Source: Clostridia bacterium (GTDB lineage Bacteria; Bacillota; Clostridia; Christensenellales; DTU072). From it: 6,302 bases of DNA. The notes under the pieces are model-generated. The model was not told the origin of the DNA. It saw only the letters and a program-made list of their open reading frames with translations, and ran no database searches. Of the stretch, positions 1 through 5,755 are shown one piece after another. The position numbers were made by a program, and so were the translations under genes. The stretch lies in assembly GCA_028703745.1 (NCBI GenBank), contig JAQVME010000084.1:1-6302 (forward strand), written 5' to 3'. Each line of letters begins with the position of its first letter. Position 1 is the first letter of the stretch.

Positions 1-1382
1 GTAAGGCTTTCCGCCATGCGCTTTGTGAGCGTAGTAATAAGTACCCTGCCTTCCTTCTCTATAGCTTTGTTTATTTGGCTAATTAAGTCGTCAATCTGCC
101 CTTCGGTCTTTTTTATCTCTATTTCGGGGTCGACAAGCCCCGTAGGTCGAATGAGCTGCTCGACTATCTGAGACTGCTCGCCCATTTCGTAATCCGCGGG
201 CGTCGCCGATACGCAAATCATCTGCGAGAACCTCTGCGAAAACTCCTTGAAGTTCAGCGGTCTGTTGTCGTAGGCAGCGTTCAGCCTGAAACCGTAATTG
301 ACGAGATTGTCCTTTCTAGCGCGGTCGCCGTTGTACATGGCGCGGACTTGAGGCAAGGTCATATGTGATTCGTCTACGAACATCAAAAAGTCGTCGGGGA
401 AATAATCGAGTAGCGTAAAGGGCGGATCTCCGGGCTTTCTGCCGTCAAAGTAGCGCGAATAGTTCTCGATACCGCTACAATAGCCTACCTCTCGTATCAT
501 TTCAATATCATAGTTGACACGCTCAAGCAAACGTTGCGCCTCTATCAGCTTGTTATTGTCCTTGAAGGCTTGTACCTGCGCCGTCATATCCTCTTTTATG
601 CGCTCAAGCGTCGCCTCCAACCTGTCGTCGCCCACTACATAATGGCTGGCGGGAAATATAGCGGCGTGCTCAAGCTCGGCAACGGCTCTGCCGGTAACTA
701 AATCGAATTCGCAAAGTCTTTCGACTGTGTCGCCGAAGAATTCGGCGCGAAGAGCTATGCTGGAGTAATTGGACGGAAAAATCTCAAGGTTGTCACCGCG
801 TACGCGGAAGGTAGAACGCACAAAATCAATATCGCTTCTTTTGTATTGCAGAGAAACCAGTCTGTCGATAAGCTTGTCTCTGTCGACCTCCGAGCCGGGA
901 CGCAAAGATATTGAATTCTTGAAGTACTCCTCAGGGGCGCCCAAACCGAATATACAGGATACCGAAGCGACGACTATGACGTCGGTTCTTTCACCTAGTG
1001 ACGCCGTAGCGCTGTGCCGAAGCTTGTCAATCTCGTCGTTGAGTGACAAGTCCTTGGCTATATATGTGTCGGTGCTGGGGATATATGCCTCGGGGGTATA
1101 ATAGTCATAATACGAGACGAAATACTCTACCCTGTTCTTGGGGAAAAGCTCTCTGAATTCGTTGCAGAGCTGCGCCGCCAGCGTCTTGTTGTGCGCTATG
1201 ACCAGCGTGGGCTTGTTTATTTGCGCTATGACATTTGCCATTGTGAAAGTCTTGCCGCTGCCGGTTACTCCCAGCAACACTTGAGTGCGGAAGCCGTCCT
1301 GTAGCCCTTCGACAAGTTTAGAAATGGCCCCCGGCTGATCTCCGCAGGGCTGGTATTTTGTTGAAAGTAAAAACTTGTTCAT
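1..1382 (-). CDS. uvrB: Excinuclease ABC subunit UvrB, C-terminal part missing at window edge
   Basis: UvrB is the damage-verifying, helicase-like subunit of nucleotide excision repair; it is loaded onto DNA by UvrA and then recruits UvrC for the dual incision. About 460 codons are present, against roughly 660 for the full family, so the protein is cut by the left edge and not broken. Visible motifs are the N-terminal GDQPGAI (residues 14-20), Walker A GVTGSGKT (38-45), the tyrosine-rich beta-hairpin YYDYYTPEAYIPS (91-103) that clamps one DNA strand, SCIFGLG (142-148), the Walker B DESH box (337-340), MYNGDR (349-354) and motif III SATP (392-395). The remaining helicase motifs and the UvrC-binding tail lie outside. 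The ATG at 1380-1382 gives the canonical family N-terminus. It lies three bases after the stop of the preceding gene and has no recognisable Shine-Dalgarno, so translation probably depends on coupling. It is the last visible gene of a three-gene unit. Identification is essentially certain. Confidence 0.98.
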   Translation of the reverse strand, partial: MNKFLLSTKYQPCGDQPGAISKLVEGLQDGFRTQVLLGVTGSGKTFTMANVIAQINKPTLVIAHNKTLAAQLCNEFRELFPKNRVEYFVSYYDYYTPEAYIPSTDTYIAKDLSLNDEIDKLRHSATASLGERTDVIVVASVSCIFGLGAPEEYFKNSISLRPGSEVDRDKLIDRLVSLQYKRSDIDFVRSTFRVRGDNLEIFPSNYSSIALRAEFFGDTVERLCEFDLVTGRAVAELEHAAIFPASHYVVGDDRLEATLERIKEDMTAQVQAFKDNNKLIEAQRLLERVNYDIEMIREVGYCSGIENYSRYFDGRKPGDPPFTLLDYFPDDFLMFVDESHMTLPQVRAMYNGDRARKDNLVNYGFRLNAAYDNRPLNFKEFSQRFSQMICVSATPADYEMGEQSQIVEQLIRPTGLVDPEIEIKKTEGQIDDLISQINKAIEKEGRVLITTLTKRMAESL

Positions 1383-1385
1383 ATC

Positions 1386-1748
1386 TTAAAAAATGAATGG
1401 AAGAATGAGTTTGATAACGTAAGACATAATAGCAAGCAGAATACCTGTAAGAATGCGGATGTACAGCTTCCTTCTGGCCTTCTTTTTATCGCGGATATAT
1501 GACAATCCTTTCTCTCTCAGCGTAATGACATAGAAAAGCTCTCCGCGGTGCTTGGCTTTCTCCACATTAAAATAATTGTCCAATGAAAGGTCGTTTAATA
1601 CCTTGTCAAGGTCTGTTTCGGTGAATTCAAGCTTATACGGTATCTTTTCGAGGATATCAATAGGCGATAAAAGGCACTGTCCGTTCTTGTTTACGGCAGT
1701 CTTGTATACCACGTTAAGCAATGCTTTTTCTTTTTTGTCAAGCACCAT
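1386..1748 (-). CDS. Small tail-anchored winged-helix-like protein (paralogue 2), unknown function
   Basis: I do not recognise a named family for this 120-residue protein. Residues 1-85 are soluble and predicted mainly helical, ending in a hairpin-like stretch ELFYVITLREKG (70-81). This resembles the wing and following helix of winged-helix domains, where a pattern like Y-x-I-T-x-x-G is common. A basic patch, KKKARRK (88-94), precedes one hydrophobic segment at about 97-118, and the protein ends directly after it at residue 120. By the positive-inside rule the soluble domain should face the cytoplasm, making it a tail-anchored membrane protein. It shares order and motifs with the next gene upstream: an L-D-x-K start, a D/E-L-S-L-D/N motif near residue 53, the Y-V-x-T-L-x-x-K-G stretch and the C-terminal membrane helix. 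The start lies three bases after the upstream stop (TAA-AAA-ATG); only a weak, distant GAGG precedes it. Its stop is three bases from the uvrB start. The gene is very probably real; its role is unknown. Confidence 0.85.
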   Translation of the reverse strand: MVLDKKEKALLNVVYKTAVNKNGQCLLSPIDILEKIPYKLEFTETDLDKVLNDLSLDNYFNVEKAKHRGELFYVITLREKGLSYIRDKKKARRKLYIRILTGILLAIMSYVIKLILPFIF

Positions 1749-1751
1749 TTT

Positions 1752-2147
1752 TTATGAAAACCTCGCTATAATAAAAGCTATGGCGGCGGCGAACATACCG
1801 CCAAGAAACGCCCATAATCCGGCTATGGCGCCTATTCTTTTGTAGTCGAATTTTTGCTCTTCGACAGGCTTCACGGTAAGCTCCGCCAACTGGGTTATGC
1901 GGATCTGCTTCTCGGCGGCAACCCTGCCCTTCGCAAGAGGCGTGACAACGTACAGGTTGTCGTCAGAATACTTCACCGAAATCATTTCGTTGAGTGAAAG
2001 CTCTTCGATGCAATATCCCAGCTCCTCCTCATTGACAACGTGGTCTACGGCGCTCAACAGCTCTTCCTTCTCCAGCACAACGGATTCGCCGTCCTTCGAC
2101 GAATTGACGATGGCTTCAAGTATCAAGTAAGATTTTCTGTCGAGCAT
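1752..2147 (-). CDS. Small tail-anchored winged-helix-like protein (paralogue 1), unknown function
   Basis: This is a 131-residue protein that I cannot assign to a named family. The N-terminal 80 residues are polar and helical, with EELSLNE (48-54) and NLYVVTPLAKGR (64-75) matching the same positions of the next gene, so the two look like diverged tandem duplicates. A linker (about 80-102) leads to a single hydrophobic segment at about 105-128, preceded by DYKR and followed only by R-F-S; the soluble part is therefore predicted to be cytoplasmic. The membrane helix is rich in glycine and alanine, including GG at 116-117, which may favour helix packing, whereas the paralogue's helix is rich in isoleucine and leucine. 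I chose the ATG at 2145-2147. An in-frame GTG at 2151-2153 overlaps the Shine-Dalgarno GGAGGT and cannot be the start. It is the first gene after a near-consensus promoter and heads the unit that continues into the second small gene and uvrB. Confidence 0.87.
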   Translation of the reverse strand: MLDRKSYLILEAIVNSSKDGESVVLEKEELLSAVDHVVNEEELGYCIEELSLNEMISVKYSDDNLYVVTPLAKGRVAAEKQIRITQLAELTVKPVEEQKFDYKRIGAIAGLWAFLGGMFAAAIAFIIARFS

Positions 2148-2151
2148 AAGC

Positions 2152-2157
2152 ACCTCC
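2152..2157 (-). promoter_or_regulatory. Shine-Dalgarno GGAGGT for the first small membrane protein
   Basis: GGAGGT reads on the minus strand four bases before the ATG at 2145-2147. It decides the start codon: the competing in-frame GTG at 2151-2153 shares bases with this site. It is the only strong ribosome binding site visible in the three-gene unit that ends with uvrB. Confidence 0.85.
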
Positions 2158-2167
2158 GATCTGACTT

Positions 2168-2196
2168 ATTTTAACATACAACTATACTACTGTCAA
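2168..2196 (-). promoter_or_regulatory. Sigma-70/SigA-type promoter of the small-protein pair and uvrB
   Basis: On the minus strand there is a perfect -35 TTGACA (2191-2196), a 17-base spacer, and a -10 TAAAAT (2168-2173, one mismatch to TATAAT) preceded by TGT, which makes it an extended -10. The start of transcription is predicted near 2161, giving a leader of about 14 bases that contains the full Shine-Dalgarno. I see no GAAC-N4-GTTC type SOS operator between 2148 and 2240, so the sequence suggests a strong constitutive promoter and not LexA control. Inside the spacer the 8-base units AGTAGTAT and AGTTGTAT repeat imperfectly; I attach no function to this. Confidence 0.85.
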
Positions 2197-2241
2197 TACA
2201 AAACCCCTTGGAGACAAACGGGCATTTTATATTATTTTATC

Positions 2242-2280
2242 AAAAAAAACTAAAAAAAGCCTCCCGCCGCTCAACGGGAG
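2242..2280 (-). terminator. Intrinsic terminator after hom
   Basis: A perfect 6-bp stem CTCCCG/CGGGAG (2261-2266 with 2275-2280) closes an 8-base loop. On the minus strand it is followed by a run of seven T (2252-2258) and, after two bases, a run of eight T (2242-2249). The stem begins 27 bases past the hom stop codon. The sequence on the other side (2281-2290) is also T-rich in the plus direction, but no plus-strand gene points into it. It separates the coaX-hom unit from the promoter of the next unit. Confidence 0.93.
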
Positions 2281-2307
2281 ACTTCTTTTTGTTCGTACGT
2301 CTGTTTT

Positions 2308-3585
2308 TTATTCCTCAACCCGTATAAGAGCGTCGATACTTTCCACAGTGTTTATAACCCGAATAGCTTCAAGCGCTTTCTTTATGCCCCGCTCTCCGGT
2401 CTTGTGTATCATAAAGATAATCGAAGCGTTTTGTCCTTGAACCTGCTGCTGAATGGAGTTAATGCTGATGCTATTCTTGGCGAACGCCGAAGAAATAGCA
2501 GCAATGACGCCCGGCACGTCCTTGACGGTCATACGGATATAATACTCGCAGCAAAAATCCTTTGAAAAACCCCTGTCGGAGACCTTGTCCGTAAGGTTGT
2601 TGAATGTGGCGTGCCGGTGTTTGTCTTGCCTTGCGGCAAACACTATGTCTGAAACAATGGCGCTACCCGTGGGAAGGTCGCCGGCTCCTCTTCCGTACAG
2701 CATTATGTCGCCTACGTTGTCGCCGATGATATGAACGGCGTTGAAGCTGCCCTTAACGGCTGCCAGAGGGTGTGACGACGGCACAAATGCCGGATGCACG
2801 CGCGCTTCTATCTTGCCGCCCTGCTTCTTTCCGATAGCCAGCAGCTTGAGTGCATAGCCGAATTTTTTGCCGTATTCTATATCTATTTTGTCTATTTTTG
2901 AGATGCCTTCTCTGTATATCTTGTCTAAAGGCACCTTGGTATGGAACGCCAGCGAGCTAAGTATGCTCAGCTTGTACATAGAATCAAAGCCCTCCACGTC
3001 TGCCGTAGGGTCCGCCTCTGCGTAGCCGAGACTTTGCGCCTCCTTCAGCACGTCGGCGTAAGCCAGCCCCTCATCTGCCATTTTTGAAAGGATAAAGTTC
3101 GTTGTACCGTTTACGATACCCATAAGCGACAGAATATTGTTGCCTTGCATGGATTGTGTCAGCGTTCTGATAATAGGCACTCCGCCTACGCAGCTGGCTT
3201 CAAAATACAGTCCTGCCTTACCTTTCTTGGCGGCGGCTTCCAACTCGTGCCAATACTTCGAGAACATCTCCTTGTTGGCGGTTACAATGCTTTTGCCTGC
3301 CAGCAGGCATTTTATTAAAAAGCTTTTTGCCGGTTCAATGCCGCCGAAGAACTCTGCAACTATCTTTATTTCGGCATCGTTTATGATGTTGTTTATGTCG
3401 CACGAAATTATGCTTTCGTCGACGCCCAGCGCTCTAGCTTTTGTCATATCCTTTTCAAGAATATGCCGTATCTCAAGATCCACGCCATAGTTCTTTTTTA
3501 TGCTGTCATGATTGTTCTTGAGTATTCTGTAGGTGCCTCCGCCGACCGTTCCCAGTCCCAGCAATGCCACTCCGACCTTTTTCAT
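2308..3585 (-). CDS. hom: Homoserine dehydrogenase with C-terminal ACT domain
   Basis: Homoserine dehydrogenase reduces aspartate 4-semialdehyde to homoserine with NAD(P)H, the branch point to threonine and methionine. The 425-residue protein has the usual length for the monofunctional form with a regulatory domain. The N-terminal Rossmann domain (about 1-130) carries the dinucleotide motif GLGTVGGG (10-17) and TANKEMF (102-108). The catalytic domain shows ASCVGGVPIIR (130-140), NGTTNFIL (159-166) and GYAEADPTADVEG (187-199); E190, D196, D201 and K205 match the active-site positions known from the yeast enzyme. Residues from about 348 form an ACT domain (YIRMTVKDVPGVIAAISSAF), the usual seat of feedback inhibition by threonine; inhibition here is inferred. 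There is no fused aspartate kinase. The start has a perfect AGGAGG five bases upstream of the ATG. The gene follows coaX by nine bases and is followed by a terminator, so thrB and thrC are not in this transcript. Confidence 0.97.
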   Translation of the reverse strand: MKKVGVALLGLGTVGGGTYRILKNNHDSIKKNYGVDLEIRHILEKDMTKARALGVDESIISCDINNIINDAEIKIVAEFFGGIEPAKSFLIKCLLAGKSIVTANKEMFSKYWHELEAAAKKGKAGLYFEASCVGGVPIIRTLTQSMQGNNILSLMGIVNGTTNFILSKMADEGLAYADVLKEAQSLGYAEADPTADVEGFDSMYKLSILSSLAFHTKVPLDKIYREGISKIDKIDIEYGKKFGYALKLLAIGKKQGGKIEARVHPAFVPSSHPLAAVKGSFNAVHIIGDNVGDIMLYGRGAGDLPTGSAIVSDIVFAARQDKHRHATFNNLTDKVSDRGFSKDFCCEYYIRMTVKDVPGVIAAISSAFAKNSISINSIQQQVQGQNASIIFMIHKTGERGIKKALEAIRVINTVESIDALIRVEE

Positions 3586-3590
3586 GCGTT

Positions 3591-3596
3591 CCTCCT
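3591..3596 (-). promoter_or_regulatory. Shine-Dalgarno AGGAGG of hom, overlapping the coaX stop codon
   Basis: The consensus AGGAGG at 3591-3596 overlaps the TAG stop of coaX (3595-3597), with five bases to the hom ATG. Ribosomes finishing coaX therefore end on the binding site for hom, a typical arrangement for co-transcribed and coupled genes. Confidence 0.9.
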
Positions 3597-4368
3597 ATTT
3601 CCTCTTATTCATATCATAGAGATATTTAAGCCCCTTCAGCGACAGCGATCTGTCGATGACGTCTATGCCTGCAACCTTCTGATCAATCAGCATTGAAAGA
3701 CCTCCCGTAGCTATAACCTTCGCATTGGCGTAGCCGTTTTCGGTTTTTATAGTTTTAACAATATATTCCACCATTCCGGTGAACCCGTATATTACACCCG
3801 CCTGCATGTTCTGCACGGTGTTGGCTCCTATGACGCTCTTTGGCTTAACAAGCTCAATTCTGGGCAGCTTCGAGCCTGTACGCACAAGCGCCTCGGTGCT
3901 TGATTTGATGCCCGGAGCAATGGCTCCGCCCTCAAAGTCGCCTTCGGACGAAATTACCCCGAAGGTGGTTGCCGAGCCAAAATCAATGGTAATTGCGGGC
4001 CCGCCGTACTCCTTGAAAGCGGCAACGGCGTTAATTATTCTGTCAGCGCCCAAATCTTCGGGCTTGTGATAGTTAATTTTCATGCCCAGCTCTATTTTAG
4101 GCGAAACCATAATGGGCTTCATCTTCCAATAATAGTCGCACATATGATCCAGCGTATAATTTATGGATGGCACAACGGAGGATATTATGATTCCCTCAAT
4201 ATCGCACAGCTTGTAGCCGTTTTGAGTTAGAAGGTCATAAATAATCATGCCGTATTCGTCGGCTGTTTTTGAATAGTCGGTGGCTACGCGCCAGGTATAC
4301 AAAGTCTCTACGCCGTTGTCAAGTCCAATCTTTATGTTTGTGTTGCCGGCGTCCATTAAGAGTATCAT
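3595..4368 (-). CDS. coaX: Type III pantothenate kinase
   Basis: CoaX phosphorylates pantothenate to 4'-phosphopantothenate, the first step of coenzyme A synthesis. The 257-residue length and the ASKHA-fold motifs fit the type III family: DAGNTNIKIG near the N-terminus (6-15, phosphate loop with D6), GADRIINAV (107-115, with the family's catalytic Asp at 109), TIDFGSATTF (127-136), GGAIAPGI (147-154) and ATGGL (220-224) before the C-terminus. As known for the family, such enzymes escape CoA feedback and need a monovalent cation. The ATG at 4366-4368 gives the standard N-terminus; only weak ribosome-binding sequences precede it (AGGA 13 bases away, GGTGA 3 bases away). A promoter lies just upstream. 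The gene is followed by hom after nine bases; the two pathways share no direct step, although CoA synthesis and homoserine both draw on aspartate (through beta-alanine and aspartate semialdehyde respectively), which may or may not explain the pairing. Confidence 0.97.
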   Translation of the reverse strand: MILLMDAGNTNIKIGLDNGVETLYTWRVATDYSKTADEYGMIIYDLLTQNGYKLCDIEGIIISSVVPSINYTLDHMCDYYWKMKPIMVSPKIELGMKINYHKPEDLGADRIINAVAAFKEYGGPAITIDFGSATTFGVISSEGDFEGGAIAPGIKSSTEALVRTGSKLPRIELVKPKSVIGANTVQNMQAGVIYGFTGMVEYIVKTIKTENGYANAKVIATGGLSMLIDQKVAGIDVIDRSLSLKGLKYLYDMNKRK

Positions 4369-4398
4369 TTTTCACCATTTTTCCTGTTATTTTTTGCT

Positions 4399-4427
4399 AT
4401 AATATCATAAAAAACAAGGTATGTCAA
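4399..4427 (-). promoter_or_regulatory. Sigma-70/SigA-type promoter of coaX-hom
   Basis: On the minus strand a perfect -35 TTGACA (4422-4427) is followed by a 17-base spacer and the -10 TATTAT (4399-4404, one mismatch), with TGA in front as an extended -10. The predicted start is near 4392, giving a leader of about 24 bases. The -35 begins directly after the stop codon of the peptidase-like gene (4429-4431). No hairpin terminator lies between, so coaX and hom may be read both from here and by readthrough from the promoter at 5116-5124. Confidence 0.85.
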
Positions 4428-4428
4428 C

Positions 4429-5109
4429 TTATCTCACATCTCTGGCGCAAAGCCTTCTTCTCGCCGCCTCCCACTCGGGATAATAATGCGTCAACAACGC
4501 ATAAAAGCGCTTGTTGTGGTACCTTTCGACTAGATGAAGCAGCTCATGGAGCACTACATAGCTTGTGCAATTCTCGTCATACCTTGCAAGGCGCAGGCTC
4601 AACCGGATTTTTTTCGTATTGATGTTGCAACTGCCCCAGCGCGTTTTCATATCCCTGAATGTAAGACTGCTGCATTGCAATTCAGTCACACCCTGCCAGT
4701 ATGCAAGGTACTCTTCAGCCTTGCTCTCCAGTTCGCTGCGGAAAAGCCGATTGACCAGCTTACGCTTGGCTTCAAGACTGCCGTCCCTTGTTTGCAGATA
4801 AATGCGCTCATCGTCATATGCGCATCTATTTGCGCCTTGAGAGGTGACTATGGTGTACTCCCTGCCCCACAGGGATAACCTGTCGCCGTCGTTATATTCC
4901 TCGACAAGGGGCGCGCCGCGTTCAAGATGGCGCTGTATCCATGCAAGTTTTTGCCGAACAAAGTCCTCGGCTTTCTTCTCCGTGATAAATGGCGGGATGA
5001 CTACCCTGCCTTTCCCCTCTGTTATAGTGATACGAAGATGCTTTACTTTCTTAAAAACAAAGGTCAGCTCAACGCCGTCGACAACGGCTTTCTTCTGCGT
5101 TTCTTTCAT
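4429..5109 (-). CDS. YgjP-like M48-family metallopeptidase-fold protein (COG1451 type)
   Basis: This 226-residue soluble protein belongs to the YgjP/DUF45 group of zinc metallopeptidase-fold proteins, whose cellular substrate is generally unsettled. The zinc signature is complete: VVLHELLHLVERYHNKRF holds H188, E189 and H192 (HExxH) and a third candidate ligand, H198. The preceding MKTRWGSCN (154-162) is the other conserved box of the family, and residues 10-110 form the beta-rich N-terminal part with VVIPPFITEKKAEDFV (36-51) and WIQRHLE (58-64). There is no signal peptide or membrane segment, so it should be cytoplasmic. The ATG at 5107-5109 is the only plausible start: an in-frame TAA lies 51 bases upstream, with no ATG, GTG or TTG between, and no internal start precedes the conserved core. 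It has no Shine-Dalgarno, and an extended -10 sits immediately upstream. The gene follows the rplQ terminator and precedes coaX. Confidence 0.93.
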   Translation of the reverse strand: MKETQKKAVVDGVELTFVFKKVKHLRITITEGKGRVVIPPFITEKKAEDFVRQKLAWIQRHLERGAPLVEEYNDGDRLSLWGREYTIVTSQGANRCAYDDERIYLQTRDGSLEAKRKLVNRLFRSELESKAEEYLAYWQGVTELQCSSLTFRDMKTRWGSCNINTKKIRLSLRLARYDENCTSYVVLHELLHLVERYHNKRFYALLTHYYPEWEAARRRLCARDVR

Positions 5110-5115
5110 ATCAGC

Positions 5116-5124
5116 ATTATACCA
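5116..5124 (-). promoter_or_regulatory. Extended -10 promoter TGGTATAAT, predicted leaderless start
   Basis: A perfect TATAAT (5116-5121) with TGG before it (5122-5124) reads on the minus strand. Counting the last T of the -10 as position -7, transcription would start at 5109, the A of the ATG of the peptidase-like gene. No good -35 lies 16-18 bases upstream (best ATTATT), which an extended -10 can tolerate. The upstream terminator at 5165-5196 makes a separate promoter necessary here. Confidence 0.75.
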
Positions 5125-5164
5125 TAAAAGCGTGTCTAAATAATCCCTAAGAATGAATTATAAC

Positions 5165-5196
5165 AATAAAAAAGGAGTCTCCATAGGAAACCCCTT
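5165..5196 (-). terminator. Intrinsic terminator after rplQ
   Basis: An 11-bp stem (5186-5196 with 5172-5182, two G-T wobbles) closes a three-base TAT loop; on the minus strand it runs into T6 and a further T-rich stretch (5165-5173). It begins about 30 bases past the rplQ stop and ends the ribosomal protein/RNA polymerase operon. Confidence 0.93.
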
Positions 5197-5226
5197 CTAT
5201 TTTGGAATGTAAAGCGGACTGAATAA

Positions 5227-5739
5227 TTAGACCAATTCAAGTATGCATTTCTGAGCGTCGTCGCCCCTTCTGTTGCTCAATCTTATTATTCTTGTGTAGC
5301 CGCCGCCCTGTCCCAGCTCTTCGGCTCTTTTCTCGTATTTGGGAGCGTATTCGCCGAACATCTTCTCAATAAGAGGGAACTTAATGTCCTTCGTCCTTTC
5401 TTTGAAGCTCTGGTTGGACTCCTTCTCTGCCTTGATTTCTTTTATGTCGGCAAGGTTCGCAAGCAGTCTTTTGCGCGCGGCAAGCTTCTTTACGCCGTCG
5501 TTGGTATATTCTACGGGTATAAGCTCGTCCTTCTGATTCTTCTTCATTTTTGTTACGACGACGGTATCCTTGTATGACTTTATTGCAAGGGTAATCATCT
5601 TTTCGGCGACCTTTCTGACCGCTTTGGCTCTCGCCACAGTGGTTTCGATTTTGCCGTACCAAAGCAGTTGCGATGCCTGGCTGTATACTAATTGTACTCT
5701 TTGGTCGGTTCTTTTTCCTAGTTTATTGTGATTTGCCAT
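5227..5739 (-). CDS. rplQ: 50S ribosomal protein L17, expanded form
   Basis: L17 is a structural protein of the large ribosomal subunit near the peptide exit tunnel. The N-terminal part (HNKLGKRTDQRV at 4-15, KIETTVARAKAVRKVAEKMITLA at 30-52) and the C-terminal GGGYTRIIRLSNRRGDDA (145-162) with the ILELV end are diagnostic. At 170 residues it is longer than the 115-130 of most bacteria. The extra material lies between the two conserved halves, at about 55-82 and 99-122, and is lysine- and glutamate-rich. A long L17 of this kind is known from clostridial lineages, so this is a lineage trait and not a fusion. Residues 16-29 (QLVYSQASQLLWYG) differ from the usual RNLVTDLLLHE-like stretch. The start follows the rpoA stop by 16 bases, with AAGG four bases from the ATG and GGAG, touching the rpoA stop, twelve bases away. 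A terminator follows directly. Confidence 0.97.
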   Translation of the reverse strand: MANHNKLGKRTDQRVQLVYSQASQLLWYGKIETTVARAKAVRKVAEKMITLAIKSYKDTVVVTKMKKNQKDELIPVEYTNDGVKKLAARKRLLANLADIKEIKAEKESNQSFKERTKDIKFPLIEKMFGEYAPKYEKRAEELGQGGGYTRIIRLSNRRGDDAQKCILELV

Positions 5740-5755
5740 TTTGCCTTATTTCTCC

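Noticed and set aside
769..1101. Plus-strand open frame of 110 codons
   Set aside because: It lies inside uvrB, whose protein is conserved throughout on the minus strand. The plus-frame product is serine- and leucine-rich without recognisable motifs, and no Shine-Dalgarno precedes it.
2148..2153. GTG start two codons upstream of the ATG for the first small membrane protein
   Set aside because: The GTG at 2151-2153 is part of the Shine-Dalgarno GGAGGTG, so it cannot be the initiation codon served by that site.
2174..2190. Imperfect 8-base direct repeat in the promoter spacer as an operator
   Set aside because: Two AT-rich units with one mismatch within 17 bases are easily chance, and I see no matching site elsewhere in the window.
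2308..4368. Riboswitch or T-box leader for hom or coaX
   Set aside because: hom follows coaX by nine bases, and the coaX leader is predicted at only about 24 bases, too short for such an element.
4269..4622. Plus-strand open frame crossing the coaX start and the end of the peptidase-like gene
   Set aside because: It runs antisense to two well-supported genes and through the coaX promoter, and its product has no family features.
5381..5662. Minus-strand frame of 93 codons inside rplQ
   Set aside because: A shifted-frame reading of the lysine/glutamate-rich part of L17, giving an arginine-rich product without motifs.
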